NCBI GenBank assembly: GCA_016191845.1
Contig: JACPVF010000016.1
Coordinates: 248,001-312,000, forward strand
Direction of reading: 5' to 3'
Source: Chloroflexota bacterium
Lineage (GTDB): Bacteria; Chloroflexota; Anaerolineae; Anaerolineales; Villigracilaceae
Length of the DNA stretch: 64,000 bases
The position numbers and the translations under genes were made by a program. Every line of letters starts with the position of its first letter. Positions within the stretch are counted from its first letter, which is position 1. Shown one piece after another: positions 22,491 to 30,218 of the stretch. Under the pieces are notes generated by a model. That model searched no databases and had not been told where the DNA came from. It was given only the letters and a program-made list of their open reading frames with translations.

Positions 22491-22607
22491 ATCCTAAGTC
22501 ATGCCTGTCTGCCAATTCCAGCACGTCCCCTTGACGTCCAGTTGGCGGGCCGATTATACCGCACTCGGTTGAGAATTGCGCTTTTGCAAAGAGTGGAGAG
22601 CGCAATT
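22491..22607 (+). repeat. attR: right copy of the 117-bp direct repeat
   Basis: Identical to 11669-11785. It contains the tRNA-Leu 5' half without the 3' half, hence a dead half-tRNA, and a second copy of the tRNA promoter (TATAAT on the minus strand, 22553-22558). The distance between copies, 10,822 bp, is the predicted size of the excised circle. The right flank is chromosomal. Confidence 0.93.
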
Positions 22608-22614
22608 CTCAACC
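22567..22614. repeat. Perfect 16-bp palindrome arms spanning the attR/chromosome junction
   Basis: GGTTGAGAATTGCGCT (22567-22582) and AGCGCAATTCTCAACC (22599-22614) with a 16-base spacer. The last 7 bases lie beyond the 117-bp repeat. In attL the same arm is cut to 9 bp by element sequence. The palindrome is therefore ancestral chromosome sequence, and its function may be a terminator or regulatory site upstream of tRNA-Leu. Confidence 0.85.
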
Positions 22615-22658
22615 GTGGGTATCATATAAGCGACGCGGAGGGGGCGTCAACATTGCGG

Positions 22659-22664
22659 TATAAT
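22659..22664 (+). promoter_or_regulatory. -10 box of the gene at 22700
   Basis: TATAAT in a GCGGTATAATCGC context, 35 bases before the TTG start. A GGAGAG ribosome-binding site lies between. Confidence 0.6.
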
Positions 22665-22699
22665 CGCGCACTTGAACCCCGCACCTGGAGAGAACCCTT

Positions 22700-23122
22700 T
22701 TGAGCCGCGTCATCAACCCCGAATCTGCTGGAAAAGAACGCACCCGCCTGACCAAAGCCATCGTGCTGGCCCTCCGTCAACTTGCCGCTCAATCTGAACC
22801 TGGACCTGTTTCCCGTGACCTGGCTGCTTTCATCGCCCTGGCCCTTGAGGCCATTGCCGAGGGCATCGACGCCTCGGTGACCGCCTGGGAGAAGCGCGAC
22901 TACTGGGTCAAGGCCGATAAGTTCCGCATGGAGTGGATGTGGGCGGGTACGACCGCCGCCAAGATGAAAAACGCCGTGTTGATCGATGACTGGGGCACTG
23001 TGGCTCTGCTCATGCCGCAGATTGCCACCAAGTTGAACAAGGTGGAGGTTGGTCCAAATCACCGCCTGGGCACACCGTGGGTGGGCGCGTACAAGCAGTT
23101 GAAGAGTCAGGAACAAGCCTGA
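22700..23122 (+). CDS. Conserved hypothetical protein
   Basis: A 140-residue soluble protein starting with TTG behind GGAGAG. The first two thirds are helical (LTKAIVLALRQLAAQSEPGP, then DLAAFIALALEAIAEGIDAS) and the rest carries WVKADKFRMEWMWAGTTAAK. No enzyme motif was recognised. Before the element inserted, this gene lay directly upstream of, and divergent from, tRNA-Leu, so its promoter region abuts attR. A strong terminator follows. Confidence 0.65.
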   Translation: MSRVINPESAGKERTRLTKAIVLALRQLAAQSEPGPVSRDLAAFIALALEAIAEGIDASVTAWEKRDYWVKADKFRMEWMWAGTTAAKMKNAVLIDDWGTVALLMPQIATKLNKVEVGPNHRLGTPWVGAYKQLKSQEQA

Positions 23123-23143
23123 TCTTGTAAGAACCTGAAAATG

Positions 23144-23173
23144 AAAACGCCAGCCTGCAATGGCTGGCGTTTT
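23144..23173. terminator. Bidirectional terminator
   Basis: AAAACGCCAGCC (23144-23155) and GGCTGGCGTTTT (23162-23173) form a perfect 12-bp stem between convergent genes. Confidence 0.92.
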
Positions 23174-23186
23174 GTGTTTCGTGTGA

Positions 23187-23657
23187 TTAGTTGTTGAGTG
23201 CGCCCTGGTTGATCCAGTCGATGATCAACTGGACTTGCTCAGGAGTGAGCTTGGGTCCGCGCTTGGGCATTTTGCCGCTGGAGATCAAGTTGGCCAGCGT
23301 GCTGTTGGCAGCGTCTCCAGCCACTATCACGGGGCCGCGCTCCGAGCCGTTCATCAGAGACGCATAGGATTTCAAGTCAAGGCCCTTCTCCGTGCGATCC
23401 CCACCGTGGCAGTTGATGCAGCGGCTTTCAAGGATCGGCAGGATGTCTGTGGCAAAGCTGATCGTTCCTGAAGCGGCGGGAGGCTCCGTGGCGGCGGGAG
23501 CATTGGTGGCGGAAGATGGGTCCACGTAGGCAGGCGGTTGGGTGGCCGTCGACGGGTTCGAGTAGGCGGTGGGTGTTTCAGAGGCGGTGGAGCAGGCAGT
23601 GACGACCATGACAGCCGTCATGACCACGAACAGGATCTTGACAAAAAGTTTGGACAT
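23187..23657 (-). CDS. Lipid-anchored cytochrome c-type protein
   Basis: A 156-residue haem protein. The signal peptide ends in the lipobox VVTAC; a Pro/Thr/Ala linker of about 45 residues follows. The haem site CINCHGG lies near residue 84, in ILPILESRCINCHGGDRTEK, and the likely axial Met is in GKMPKRGPKL. The sequence DLKSYASLMNGSERGPVIVA followed by STLANLISSG is typical of planctomycete-type cytochrome domains. Located outside the membrane, it probably carries electrons. It follows a DUF2231 membrane protein gene by 17 bases, so the two probably form a redox module. Confidence 0.85.
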   Translation of the reverse strand: MSKLFVKILFVVMTAVMVVTACSTASETPTAYSNPSTATQPPAYVDPSSATNAPAATEPPAASGTISFATDILPILESRCINCHGGDRTEKGLDLKSYASLMNGSERGPVIVAGDAANSTLANLISSGKMPKRGPKLTPEQVQLIIDWINQGALNN

Positions 23658-23674
23658 GTTTCCTCGTAGTGAAA

Positions 23675-24115
23675 TTAGAATCCGTACAGGATGACACCTC
23701 CCAGAAATCCCAGCACGGCTGCCAGACCAAAACTGACAAAGTAGGCGGCCACGTACCAGGGCTTGCTGGAGGGAGTTTCAAATAGGTTGGAATTGCGCGC
23801 ACGTAGGATCGCGGTGGCACTGGTAAGGATCAATAGAAGAGTGGCAAGCGCAATCTTGATACTGGCGTTCGGGGCAGCTCCGTCGTAATTGGAGATGTTG
23901 TCCATCATGCCTGTGGCAGCAGCGGCCAGGGTACTGACCGAGGCCAGGGCGATGTTAGCGAAAGCAGCCTGTTCGAGCATGGCACTGCGCTTCCACAGAG
24001 CCAGCAGGATGAAAAACGCTGCGGCACCCGTCAGCGCGATGGGGAAGTGGACGATCATGGGATGCAGCGGATGCGTAACAGTAAGGGCCGTAATCAGTCT
24101 ATTAAAGAAATCCAT
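23675..24115 (-). CDS. DUF2231 family membrane protein
   Basis: A 146-residue protein with four hydrophobic helices. The start HPLHPMIVHFPIALTGAAAF is the DUF2231 signature, with conserved His residues in the first helix that resemble haem or metal ligands. A later TGMMDNISNYD loop and FVSFGLAAVLGFLGGVILYG helix complete the family layout. Members often neighbour cytochromes, as here, and are thought to sit in membrane electron-transfer complexes; activity has not been shown. It leads the two-gene operon with the haem lipoprotein. Confidence 0.82.
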   Translation of the reverse strand: MDFFNRLITALTVTHPLHPMIVHFPIALTGAAAFFILLALWKRSAMLEQAAFANIALASVSTLAAAATGMMDNISNYDGAAPNASIKIALATLLLILTSATAILRARNSNLFETPSSKPWYVAAYFVSFGLAAVLGFLGGVILYGF

Positions 24116-24241
24116 GACTCACCTCCATCAGTGATGTGTAACTATACAGGTCATAGTTTAATTTTTTATGAGAAAAGATTGGGGAAATTTAGAGGAGGTT
24201 AAGAACTAAGTCAACAAAAATCCGAATCTGTTGCTTAAACA

Positions 24242-24269
24242 ACAGAGCGGATGAATTCATCCGCTCTGT
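24242..24269. terminator. 28-bp perfect palindrome after the SET gene
   Basis: ACAGAGCGGATGAA and TTCATCCGCTCTGT form a perfect palindrome with no spacer. It lies 23 bases beyond the SET-gene stop and is followed on the minus strand by TGTTTAAG. A weak terminator is the likeliest role, though a protein-binding palindrome is possible. Confidence 0.6.
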
Positions 24270-24292
24270 GTAATAGGTCCGTTATTGTGGAC

Positions 24293-24760
24293 TTAAGGCA
24301 GGTGACGCTGAGTGTTGTTGAGCAGGTCGATCATCATCTCGCGGATGTGGCGATTGAGATAGTGGTGTTCCAGTGTGGAGAGCGGCAGGAAGCGCGCCCC
24401 TGCCACCACGTGGATGCAGCTTGGCGATCCGCACAGGCAGATGAACGGGGCAGCCATCTCCCACTCGGTGGAGGGGTAGAAGAAACTCAGTTCATCGCCC
24501 GCTTTGATATCGTGGCAGGCCACCACCACCATCTTCTCCATGTCGAGGATGACGTTGGGATCGCAGGAGTGATTGAGTGCCGAGAGCTTGCCGACTTCAG
24601 TGTGCAGGTTGCGATCCATTTGCACAGTGAAACGGTTGGGCTTGTCAGAGACTTTCTCGGCGGGGATTTGGTAAATGATATCGCCGCGCTTGAAGTCCTG
24701 GCGGGCGACCAGACTGCGAACTTTATTCTCAGTGTGAATTGCAATGACATCGGTTGGCAT
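24293..24760 (-). CDS. SET domain protein
   Basis: A 155-residue protein with the SET lysine-methyltransferase core: a start block LVARQDFKRGDIIYQIPAEK, the substrate/SAM motif LNHSCDPNVILD near residue 63, GDELSFFYPSTEWEM near 88, and a post-SET-like Cys cluster CLCGSPSCIHVVAG. The eukaryotic and bacterial SET family methylates lysine in proteins with SAM. Here the short size and isolated locus leave the substrate unknown. Spread of such genes by horizontal transfer is well known. Confidence 0.85.
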   Translation of the reverse strand: MPTDVIAIHTENKVRSLVARQDFKRGDIIYQIPAEKVSDKPNRFTVQMDRNLHTEVGKLSALNHSCDPNVILDMEKMVVVACHDIKAGDELSFFYPSTEWEMAAPFICLCGSPSCIHVVAGARFLPLSTLEHHYLNRHIREMMIDLLNNTQRHLP

Positions 24761-24955
24761 GTTCGTGAAATCCTTTCCTTGTTTGCTTTATCCATATGAT
24801 CCATGTATGATCATGTTGTTTAGTATAGCAAGCAAGAAAAAGATGACAAGGGGGATATCCTTAATAATTGATATATTTTAAGGTTATAAACAAAGAAAAC
24901 GCATGCAATGAATTTCATTGCATGCGTGATGAGTACTTTTATAGCAATGGCTGTC

Positions 24956-26116
24956 TTAAAAGAGCGCAGGTTGCAGGGCAGGCCGCTTCCCGTTCAAGAG
25001 CACATATGGCGCAGCGCGTTCGGCAATGGCTCCCAGCTTTTTTAATGCGGAAAGATCATTGACTTTGGATTGTCTGCGCGTCGAGAGGATCGCTTCAGCG
25101 GTTTTGGGTCCGATGCCAGGGACGCGCAACAGATCGTGCTTTTCGGCATGGTTGATCTCGATTGGGGCGTTAAGCAAATTCAATTGCGCCCAGGCCAGCT
25201 TGGGGTCCGTTTGTAAGGGCAGGTTTTCATTGTTCGTGAAGGGCAGGTCTTCCAGGTCGAATCCGTAATCGCGCAATAGGAAGGAAGCTTGATATAACCG
25301 ATGTTCCCGTAGCGGGTCGACGGCAGCTTTGTTTTCGAGCGGGGTGTCTGGGATGGGATGGAAGGCCGAGAAGTAGGCGCGCTTCAGGCGTACGTTCTGA
25401 TGCAGCCACTGGGTGGTGGTAAGGAGTTCGAGGTCTGACTCATCGGCGCCGCCCGCGACGAATTGCGTGACAGTCGAAGGCCAGCGACCCTTCCAACCAA
25501 GGTGGGCGGGTTGACTTCGGCGGATCTCTTCGACCCACCGCAGGGGGCGAAGCAATTCTTCCATGAAGACCTTGTGCGGCGCCAGACGCGATAGGCGATT
25601 CGTGTTGGGCGCTTCGAGGTTGATCGAGACACGGTCGGCCAGTTGCATGGCGCGGAAGACCTGGTCTTTATCCGCACCTGGCATGATCTTGAGGTGGATG
25701 TAGCCTTGGAAACCATGCTTCTTGCGTAGAATCTCTGCGGTGTCGAGTAGCTTGTCCTGAGTAGTGACACCGCCGTTTGCCAGCCCCGAACTAAGGAAGA
25801 CGCCTTCGGCTGCACCCGACTGGGTCAGTTTGCTGAACAGGCTGGCGAATTCGTCGGGTTTGAAGGTGGCGCGGCGGAAATCGCGCCCTGCACGGAAGGG
25901 GCAGTAAAAGCAATCACGCTCACAGGCCGAGGAAAGCAGGGTCTTGAGCAGCATGATTTTCTGCCCGTTGGGCAGTTGAGCAGGGTGGACGAAAGCCTGA
26001 TCCCGTTCCTTGGGGCTGAAACAGGTCGGAGGACGCGTGACACTTTCCCCTCGTTCTGCATCAGGCTCGAAGGTCATCTGTGAGGAGAGCAATTTCAGGC
26101 GGTCGATCGCGTCCAT
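24956..26116 (-). CDS. Radical SAM protein with C-terminal helix-hairpin-helix (putative DNA modification/repair)
   Basis: A 386-residue protein. The 4Fe-4S motif is CERDCFYC near residue 64. Radical SAM blocks GVFLSSGLANGGVTTQDKLL and YIHLKIMPGADKDQV follow, and the C-terminus has a helix-hairpin-helix DNA-binding motif (LLRVPGIGPKTAEAIL). This combination matches the family annotated as putative DNA modification/repair radical SAM proteins, commonly encoded next to a uracil-DNA-glycosylase-like protein. That partner is not adjacent here. The reaction is unknown. Confidence 0.85.
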   Translation of the reverse strand: MDAIDRLKLLSSQMTFEPDAERGESVTRPPTCFSPKERDQAFVHPAQLPNGQKIMLLKTLLSSACERDCFYCPFRAGRDFRRATFKPDEFASLFSKLTQSGAAEGVFLSSGLANGGVTTQDKLLDTAEILRKKHGFQGYIHLKIMPGADKDQVFRAMQLADRVSINLEAPNTNRLSRLAPHKVFMEELLRPLRWVEEIRRSQPAHLGWKGRWPSTVTQFVAGGADESDLELLTTTQWLHQNVRLKRAYFSAFHPIPDTPLENKAAVDPLREHRLYQASFLLRDYGFDLEDLPFTNNENLPLQTDPKLAWAQLNLLNAPIEINHAEKHDLLRVPGIGPKTAEAILSTRRQSKVNDLSALKKLGAIAERAAPYVLLNGKRPALQPALF

Positions 26117-26158
26117 GAATTGATTATAGAATAAATGTTCTATTTTGACAAGTAAAAA

Positions 26159-26186
26159 AACAGCGGACTCCTAGGAGTCCGCTGTT
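26159..26186. terminator. 28-bp perfect palindromic terminator
   Basis: AACAGCGGACTCCT and AGGAGTCCGCTGTT, with seven further T residues on the minus strand. It ends the CHAD-ppk-lipoprotein operon, 11 bases after the lipoprotein stop. Confidence 0.88.
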
Positions 26187-26196
26187 TGGATTTTCG

Positions 26197-27045
26197 CTAC
26201 TTGACGCGAACTGTCAAGTTATATTCGACCCTTGTGCCCCCAAATGGTACGACCGCAACCACGTAATCCTGGGTGGTGGGCAGGTCGAGGCTGAAGTCGG
26301 TGATGCCAGATTGGGCGCGGGCGTAGGGCTGGCCATCGTCAAGGCCCCAAATGCTCAGGGCCGCCGAGTCAGGCGGGACGCTTAGGGTGACGTCCATCTT
26401 TTGGCCCTGATTGGCATGGATCACGTACGAGACTGCGTATCCGCCTTCGGTCAGACCTTTGAGGACGGTGCGGGTTTCTCCCGCCGCAAATCGGATGCGC
26501 GCCATGACAGTCAGGCTCAGACTGAAGCCCACGGTGGCAGATCCGCCTTGAAGGTCGATGAAATAATCCTGGCTGGTGGGAGCCAATCCCTGCCAGTAAG
26601 ATTGATTCGAGGAAGCGGGAAGGAGCACGATCCCATTGGCCCCGCGGATGGACAGTTTTGCATCCTGGTTGGCCGAATCAACCTGGATGACCATCGGCTG
26701 TTCGGCAGATACCCAGATGGCGTAGCTGAGGGTTTGTCCCGCCTGGATCTGCCCCGTGAGGACCGTTTGCGTGGTCCCCTTTAGGAACTCGATCCGTACG
26801 GATGGGACAGGCGGCGTGCTGGTCAAGGTGGCAGGCGGCTGGACGGTCAGTGTGGGAATGGGAGTGGTCGTCGAATCCGAGGTGGGCGTGGCTTGCGCTT
26901 GATAGGCTTGCAAGGTGTTCGCCACCATGGTGGCCACGGTACTATCATCGGCGGGGGTGACGGCGGTCCCGCCGCAGGCCGCAATGATGATCAATGCCAA
27001 TAGAAGGGTGATTATCTTCTGCAAGGGGGTAGGCTGTCGTTTCAT
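26197..27045 (-). CDS. Lipoprotein with two pre-peptidase-like beta domains
   Basis: A 282-residue lipoprotein. The signal peptide ends LIIIAAC, and a Thr/Pro linker (about residues 50-80) follows. Two similar beta-rich repeats come next: FLKGTTQTVLTGQIQAGQTL with a Tyr-Phe-Ile strand, and FAAGETRTVLKGLTEGGYAV with QDYVVAVVPFGG. They resemble pre-peptidase C-terminal (PPC) domains. The start at 27045 was chosen for AAAGG 5 bases upstream; an ATG 12 bases earlier overlaps the ppk stop. It is the third gene of an operon with CHAD and ppk1 genes, so a link to surface polyphosphate is possible. Confidence 0.7.
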   Translation of the reverse strand: MKRQPTPLQKIITLLLALIIIAACGGTAVTPADDSTVATMVANTLQAYQAQATPTSDSTTTPIPTLTVQPPATLTSTPPVPSVRIEFLKGTTQTVLTGQIQAGQTLSYAIWVSAEQPMVIQVDSANQDAKLSIRGANGIVLLPASSNQSYWQGLAPTSQDYFIDLQGGSATVGFSLSLTVMARIRFAAGETRTVLKGLTEGGYAVSYVIHANQGQKMDVTLSVPPDSAALSIWGLDDGQPYARAQSGITDFSLDLPTTQDYVVAVVPFGGTRVEYNLTVRVK

Positions 27046-27046
27046 A

Positions 27047-29161
27047 TTACCTTTCATGGCGTTCCATCAGAAAATGCTGAACATTGCGAACCTTCTCGTC
27101 CTTGTCGGGCTTGAGGCGTTTGTAGGAGCCATCCGCGTTCATCAGGCGGACGCTGGAATTATCCTTGAGATAGAGTCCCAATACCTCGTCGCGCAAGTAG
27201 CGGATCTGGTCCTGGTTCTCGATGGGGAAGACGACCTCGACCCGGTTGTTGAGGTTGCGCGGCATCAGGTCGGCGCTGCCAATGTAGATCTCTTCCGCAC
27301 CCTGGTTGAGGAAGTAATAGATGCGGCTATGCTCGAGATAGCGCCCGACTACGCTCAACACGCGAATGTTCTCGCTCAAACCTTTGATACCCGGCCTGAG
27401 GCAGCAGATGCCGCGTACCAACAAATCCACGCGCACGCCTGCCTGTGAGGCCTGATACAGCAACTGGATGATCTGCGGATCCACGAGCGAATTGGTCTTG
27501 AGGATGAGATGCGCTTTGTGTCCCTGGCGGGCATGCTCGGTCTCGCGCACGATCATGGCTTCGAGGCGCTGCCGCAGGTTGACGGGTGCCACCAGCAGTT
27601 TGCGATAATCCTGTTGGGTGGAATACCCCGTCAGGTAATTGAACAGGTCGGTCGAGTCGGCGCCGATGGCTTCGTCGCAGGTGAACAGGCCCAGGTCCTC
27701 ATAGATGCGCGAGGTGACCATGTTGTAATTGCCCGTCGCCAAATGGACGTAGCGGCGAATGCCTTCACCTTCCTTGCGAATCACCATGGCGATCTTGCTG
27801 TGGGTCTTGAGCCCTAGCAAGCCATACACCACATGGACTCCTGCCTGCTCCAGCTTTTGCGCCCAGCCGATATTGCTTTCCTCGTCGAAGCGGGCCTTCA
27901 ACTCGACCAGCACCGCCACCTGCTTGCCGCGTTCCGAGGCTTCGAGCAATGCGTCCACCACGGGTGCATTGCTGCCGACGCGATAGAGGGTCTGCTTGAT
28001 GGCCAGCACCTGTGGATCGCGGGCAGCGGCGTTGAGGAAGTCTACCACGGGGGTGAAGGACTGGTACGGATGGTGGATCAGGATATTGCCCTGGCGGATA
28101 ACGTCGAAGATGTCGCCCGTGAGGCCCACCTGTCGAAATGGCTTGGGAATGGACGGCCTGTAGGGCGGGAACTTGAGGTCGTGCCGTTCGACGGCATCAT
28201 ACAATTGCCAGAAACTGCTCAACCCGAGCGGACTGCCCGTCACGTAGAAATCGGATGGCCGTACTTCGAGGTTGTCCAGTAACAGGTCACGGACCTCCTC
28301 GGGCATGTTCTCGTAGATGCCTACCTGCACCACCGACCCGAACTTGCGGCGACGGATACTCTGCTGCATCGACTCGAGCAGGTCATCGGCTTCCAACTCC
28401 TGGATCTCTACATCGGCATCGCGCACCACGCGGAAGGGATGCGCCGACAGCACCTCCATGCCTGGGAAGAGCGCGCCCAGGTTGGCGATGATGAGCTGTT
28501 CGAGCCAGACGAAGTAATGGTGGCGCGGCACGGTCCCATCCTTGCGGACTCCGCCCGAGGAGCGCTTGAGCGGAATCAGGCGCGGCAGGGTGTCGGGCAC
28601 CTTGACGCGTGCAAAGCGCTCCTTGCCCTTTTTGTCGCGGATGACGATGGCCAGGTTCAGGCTGAGGTTGGAGATGTGCGGGAAGGGATGACCAGGGTCC
28701 ACGGCCAGCGGGGTGAGCACCGAGTGGATCACCTCGTGGAAGTAGCGGTCGGCGCGTTCCTTTTGCGGTTTGGCCAGCTTGTCGTAATCCAGCACATGGA
28801 TGCCTTCCTTGTTAAGCTTGGGAAGGATCTTGCGCTGGAGATGTTGTATGGCGTTGTTGTATATGTCCAGGGAAGATTTGCGGATGGCGGCCAATTCCTC
28901 GCGCGGGGTCAGCCCGTCGGGTGAGACGCTGCTGATGCCCGACTCCACCTGCTTGCGGATGCCCGAGACACGCACCATGAAGAACTCGTCCATGTTCGAG
29001 CCGAGGATGGCCAGGAACTTGACTCGTTCGAGCAAGGGATTGTTCTCGCTTTGCGCCTCTTCGAAGACGCGCTTTTGAAAAGCGAGGAGTCCGAGCTCGC
29101 GGTTGATGAACTGGGGCGCGAGCTTGTCTGTAATTGGGGTGCCAATGGGAGGGAGGGTCAT
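27047..29161 (-). CDS. ppk: Polyphosphate kinase 1
   Basis: A 704-residue Ppk1, which reversibly polymerises ATP gamma-phosphate into polyphosphate at the inner membrane. The N-terminal domain has FINRELGLLAFQKRVFEEAQ and FLAILGSNMDEFFMVRVSG. The phospho-accepting His454 lies in GLKTHSKIAMV, followed by YVHLATGNYN. The second catalytic His is in VVGRYLEHSRIYYF. Length and all four domains are complete. Its ATG overlaps the CHAD-gene stop (ATGA), indicating coupled synthesis with a polyphosphate-binding protein. Confidence 0.97.
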   Translation of the reverse strand: MTLPPIGTPITDKLAPQFINRELGLLAFQKRVFEEAQSENNPLLERVKFLAILGSNMDEFFMVRVSGIRKQVESGISSVSPDGLTPREELAAIRKSSLDIYNNAIQHLQRKILPKLNKEGIHVLDYDKLAKPQKERADRYFHEVIHSVLTPLAVDPGHPFPHISNLSLNLAIVIRDKKGKERFARVKVPDTLPRLIPLKRSSGGVRKDGTVPRHHYFVWLEQLIIANLGALFPGMEVLSAHPFRVVRDADVEIQELEADDLLESMQQSIRRRKFGSVVQVGIYENMPEEVRDLLLDNLEVRPSDFYVTGSPLGLSSFWQLYDAVERHDLKFPPYRPSIPKPFRQVGLTGDIFDVIRQGNILIHHPYQSFTPVVDFLNAAARDPQVLAIKQTLYRVGSNAPVVDALLEASERGKQVAVLVELKARFDEESNIGWAQKLEQAGVHVVYGLLGLKTHSKIAMVIRKEGEGIRRYVHLATGNYNMVTSRIYEDLGLFTCDEAIGADSTDLFNYLTGYSTQQDYRKLLVAPVNLRQRLEAMIVRETEHARQGHKAHLILKTNSLVDPQIIQLLYQASQAGVRVDLLVRGICCLRPGIKGLSENIRVLSVVGRYLEHSRIYYFLNQGAEEIYIGSADLMPRNLNNRVEVVFPIENQDQIRYLRDEVLGLYLKDNSSVRLMNADGSYKRLKPDKDEKVRNVQHFLMERHER

Positions 29162-30072
29162 ACGTCACCTTTGGGTGTGGGGCTGGCCTGCCACGGGAAG
29201 GGTTGGTTGGGCGCTGGTCTCCAGAATACCAGCAATTCCCCTTTGTCGTCCAGATAGGCGGAGGTCCGTTCGGTGCGGAGTCCCTCGAAATAACGGCGGG
29301 CAGGCTCGGGGTCGAAGGAAGAGTCTTCCTCGGCGGTTTCCTCCAATAGGTTCAGGAAAGAGACGGCATCCTGCACTTCGCCCATCAGCGACTGATAGTC
29401 GTGCATACGTTTGGGCAGGTCCTCGGGGAAATCGAGAAGGGCGGGATGGATGATCTCGACCCGATAGCGGAATTTTTTGAAGGCCAACCGCAGACGGTGG
29501 ATGCTGGCGGGATGGGCGGCGTCGATCTGGACGTAACGTTTGGTCGCCGTTTCATAGGCCTGGTCCACCGCCTGGAGCAGTTCCGTTTCCGCCTCGGGAC
29601 GGGCAAGTTGCTCCTCCAGGCTGGCGCGGATCTTCTCGAAGCGTTTCTGGAGCGCGGACAGTTTGAGATTCTTGATTTGCTTGCGGGCCTTGCGTAGCAG
29701 GCGTTGTTCATTGGCAAGCAAGTGATCGTGCAGGGGCGTCAACTCGGGGTGCGATTCGGCGGATTCGGCCAACTCGGTCAACATCACCTGACAGTCGCGC
29801 AGGTCGTCGAGTTCGTCGATCTGACTCTTGAGGGCGCGGCGCATTTTTTGCAGGCGCGGATGCGGGTCGAGCGCGCGGGCCATGTCGAGACAGGCCACCA
29901 GGCGGCGGGTCGCCACGCGCAGGTCGTGGACGGAGGCCTCGGAGAATTCGCCGCGGCAGTTGGCGAGTTCCAGGTTGAATTTGTCCCAGCGTTTGATGAA
30001 GGTCATCAGGAAGCGGCTGGGGAGGTTCCCGCCTGAAAGAGTCGTCCTCGTGCTGCCAGCGGATTTTTTCAT
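29158..30072 (-). CDS. CHAD domain protein (polyphosphate-binding)
   Basis: A 304-residue helical protein. CHAD domains have conserved His and basic residues lining a channel that binds polyphosphate: here VHDLRVATRRLVACLDMA near residue 50, then IHRLRLAFKKFRYRVEI near residue 200. The linker is rich in charged helices (EEQLARPEAETELLQAV). The start at 30072 was chosen because it precedes the conserved region; no clear Shine-Dalgarno is seen. The gene overlaps ppk by 4 bases, so the product probably targets or shields polyphosphate made by Ppk1. Confidence 0.88.
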   Translation of the reverse strand: MKKSAGSTRTTLSGGNLPSRFLMTFIKRWDKFNLELANCRGEFSEASVHDLRVATRRLVACLDMARALDPHPRLQKMRRALKSQIDELDDLRDCQVMLTELAESAESHPELTPLHDHLLANEQRLLRKARKQIKNLKLSALQKRFEKIRASLEEQLARPEAETELLQAVDQAYETATKRYVQIDAAHPASIHRLRLAFKKFRYRVEIIHPALLDFPEDLPKRMHDYQSLMGEVQDAVSFLNLLEETAEEDSSFDPEPARRYFEGLRTERTSAYLDDKGELLVFWRPAPNQPFPWQASPTPKGDV

Positions 30073-30180
30073 ATAGACAAGTCTAACGTATTCTTGAAAT
30101 TTTCGGCAGGGCGGGAATGTTAAGGGGTTGCGAACGCCATACCATGACCAACGTGCGAGTGCTCCTGGCGGAACGCTCGT

Positions 30181-30186
30181 TATAAT
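30181..30186 (+). promoter_or_regulatory. -10 box of the lipoprotein gene at 30219
   Basis: A perfect TATAAT, 32 bases before the ATG, with AAAGGAG in between. Confidence 0.6.
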
Positions 30187-30218
30187 CCGCTCAACCAATT
30201 TGGAAAAGGAGCATTCTC

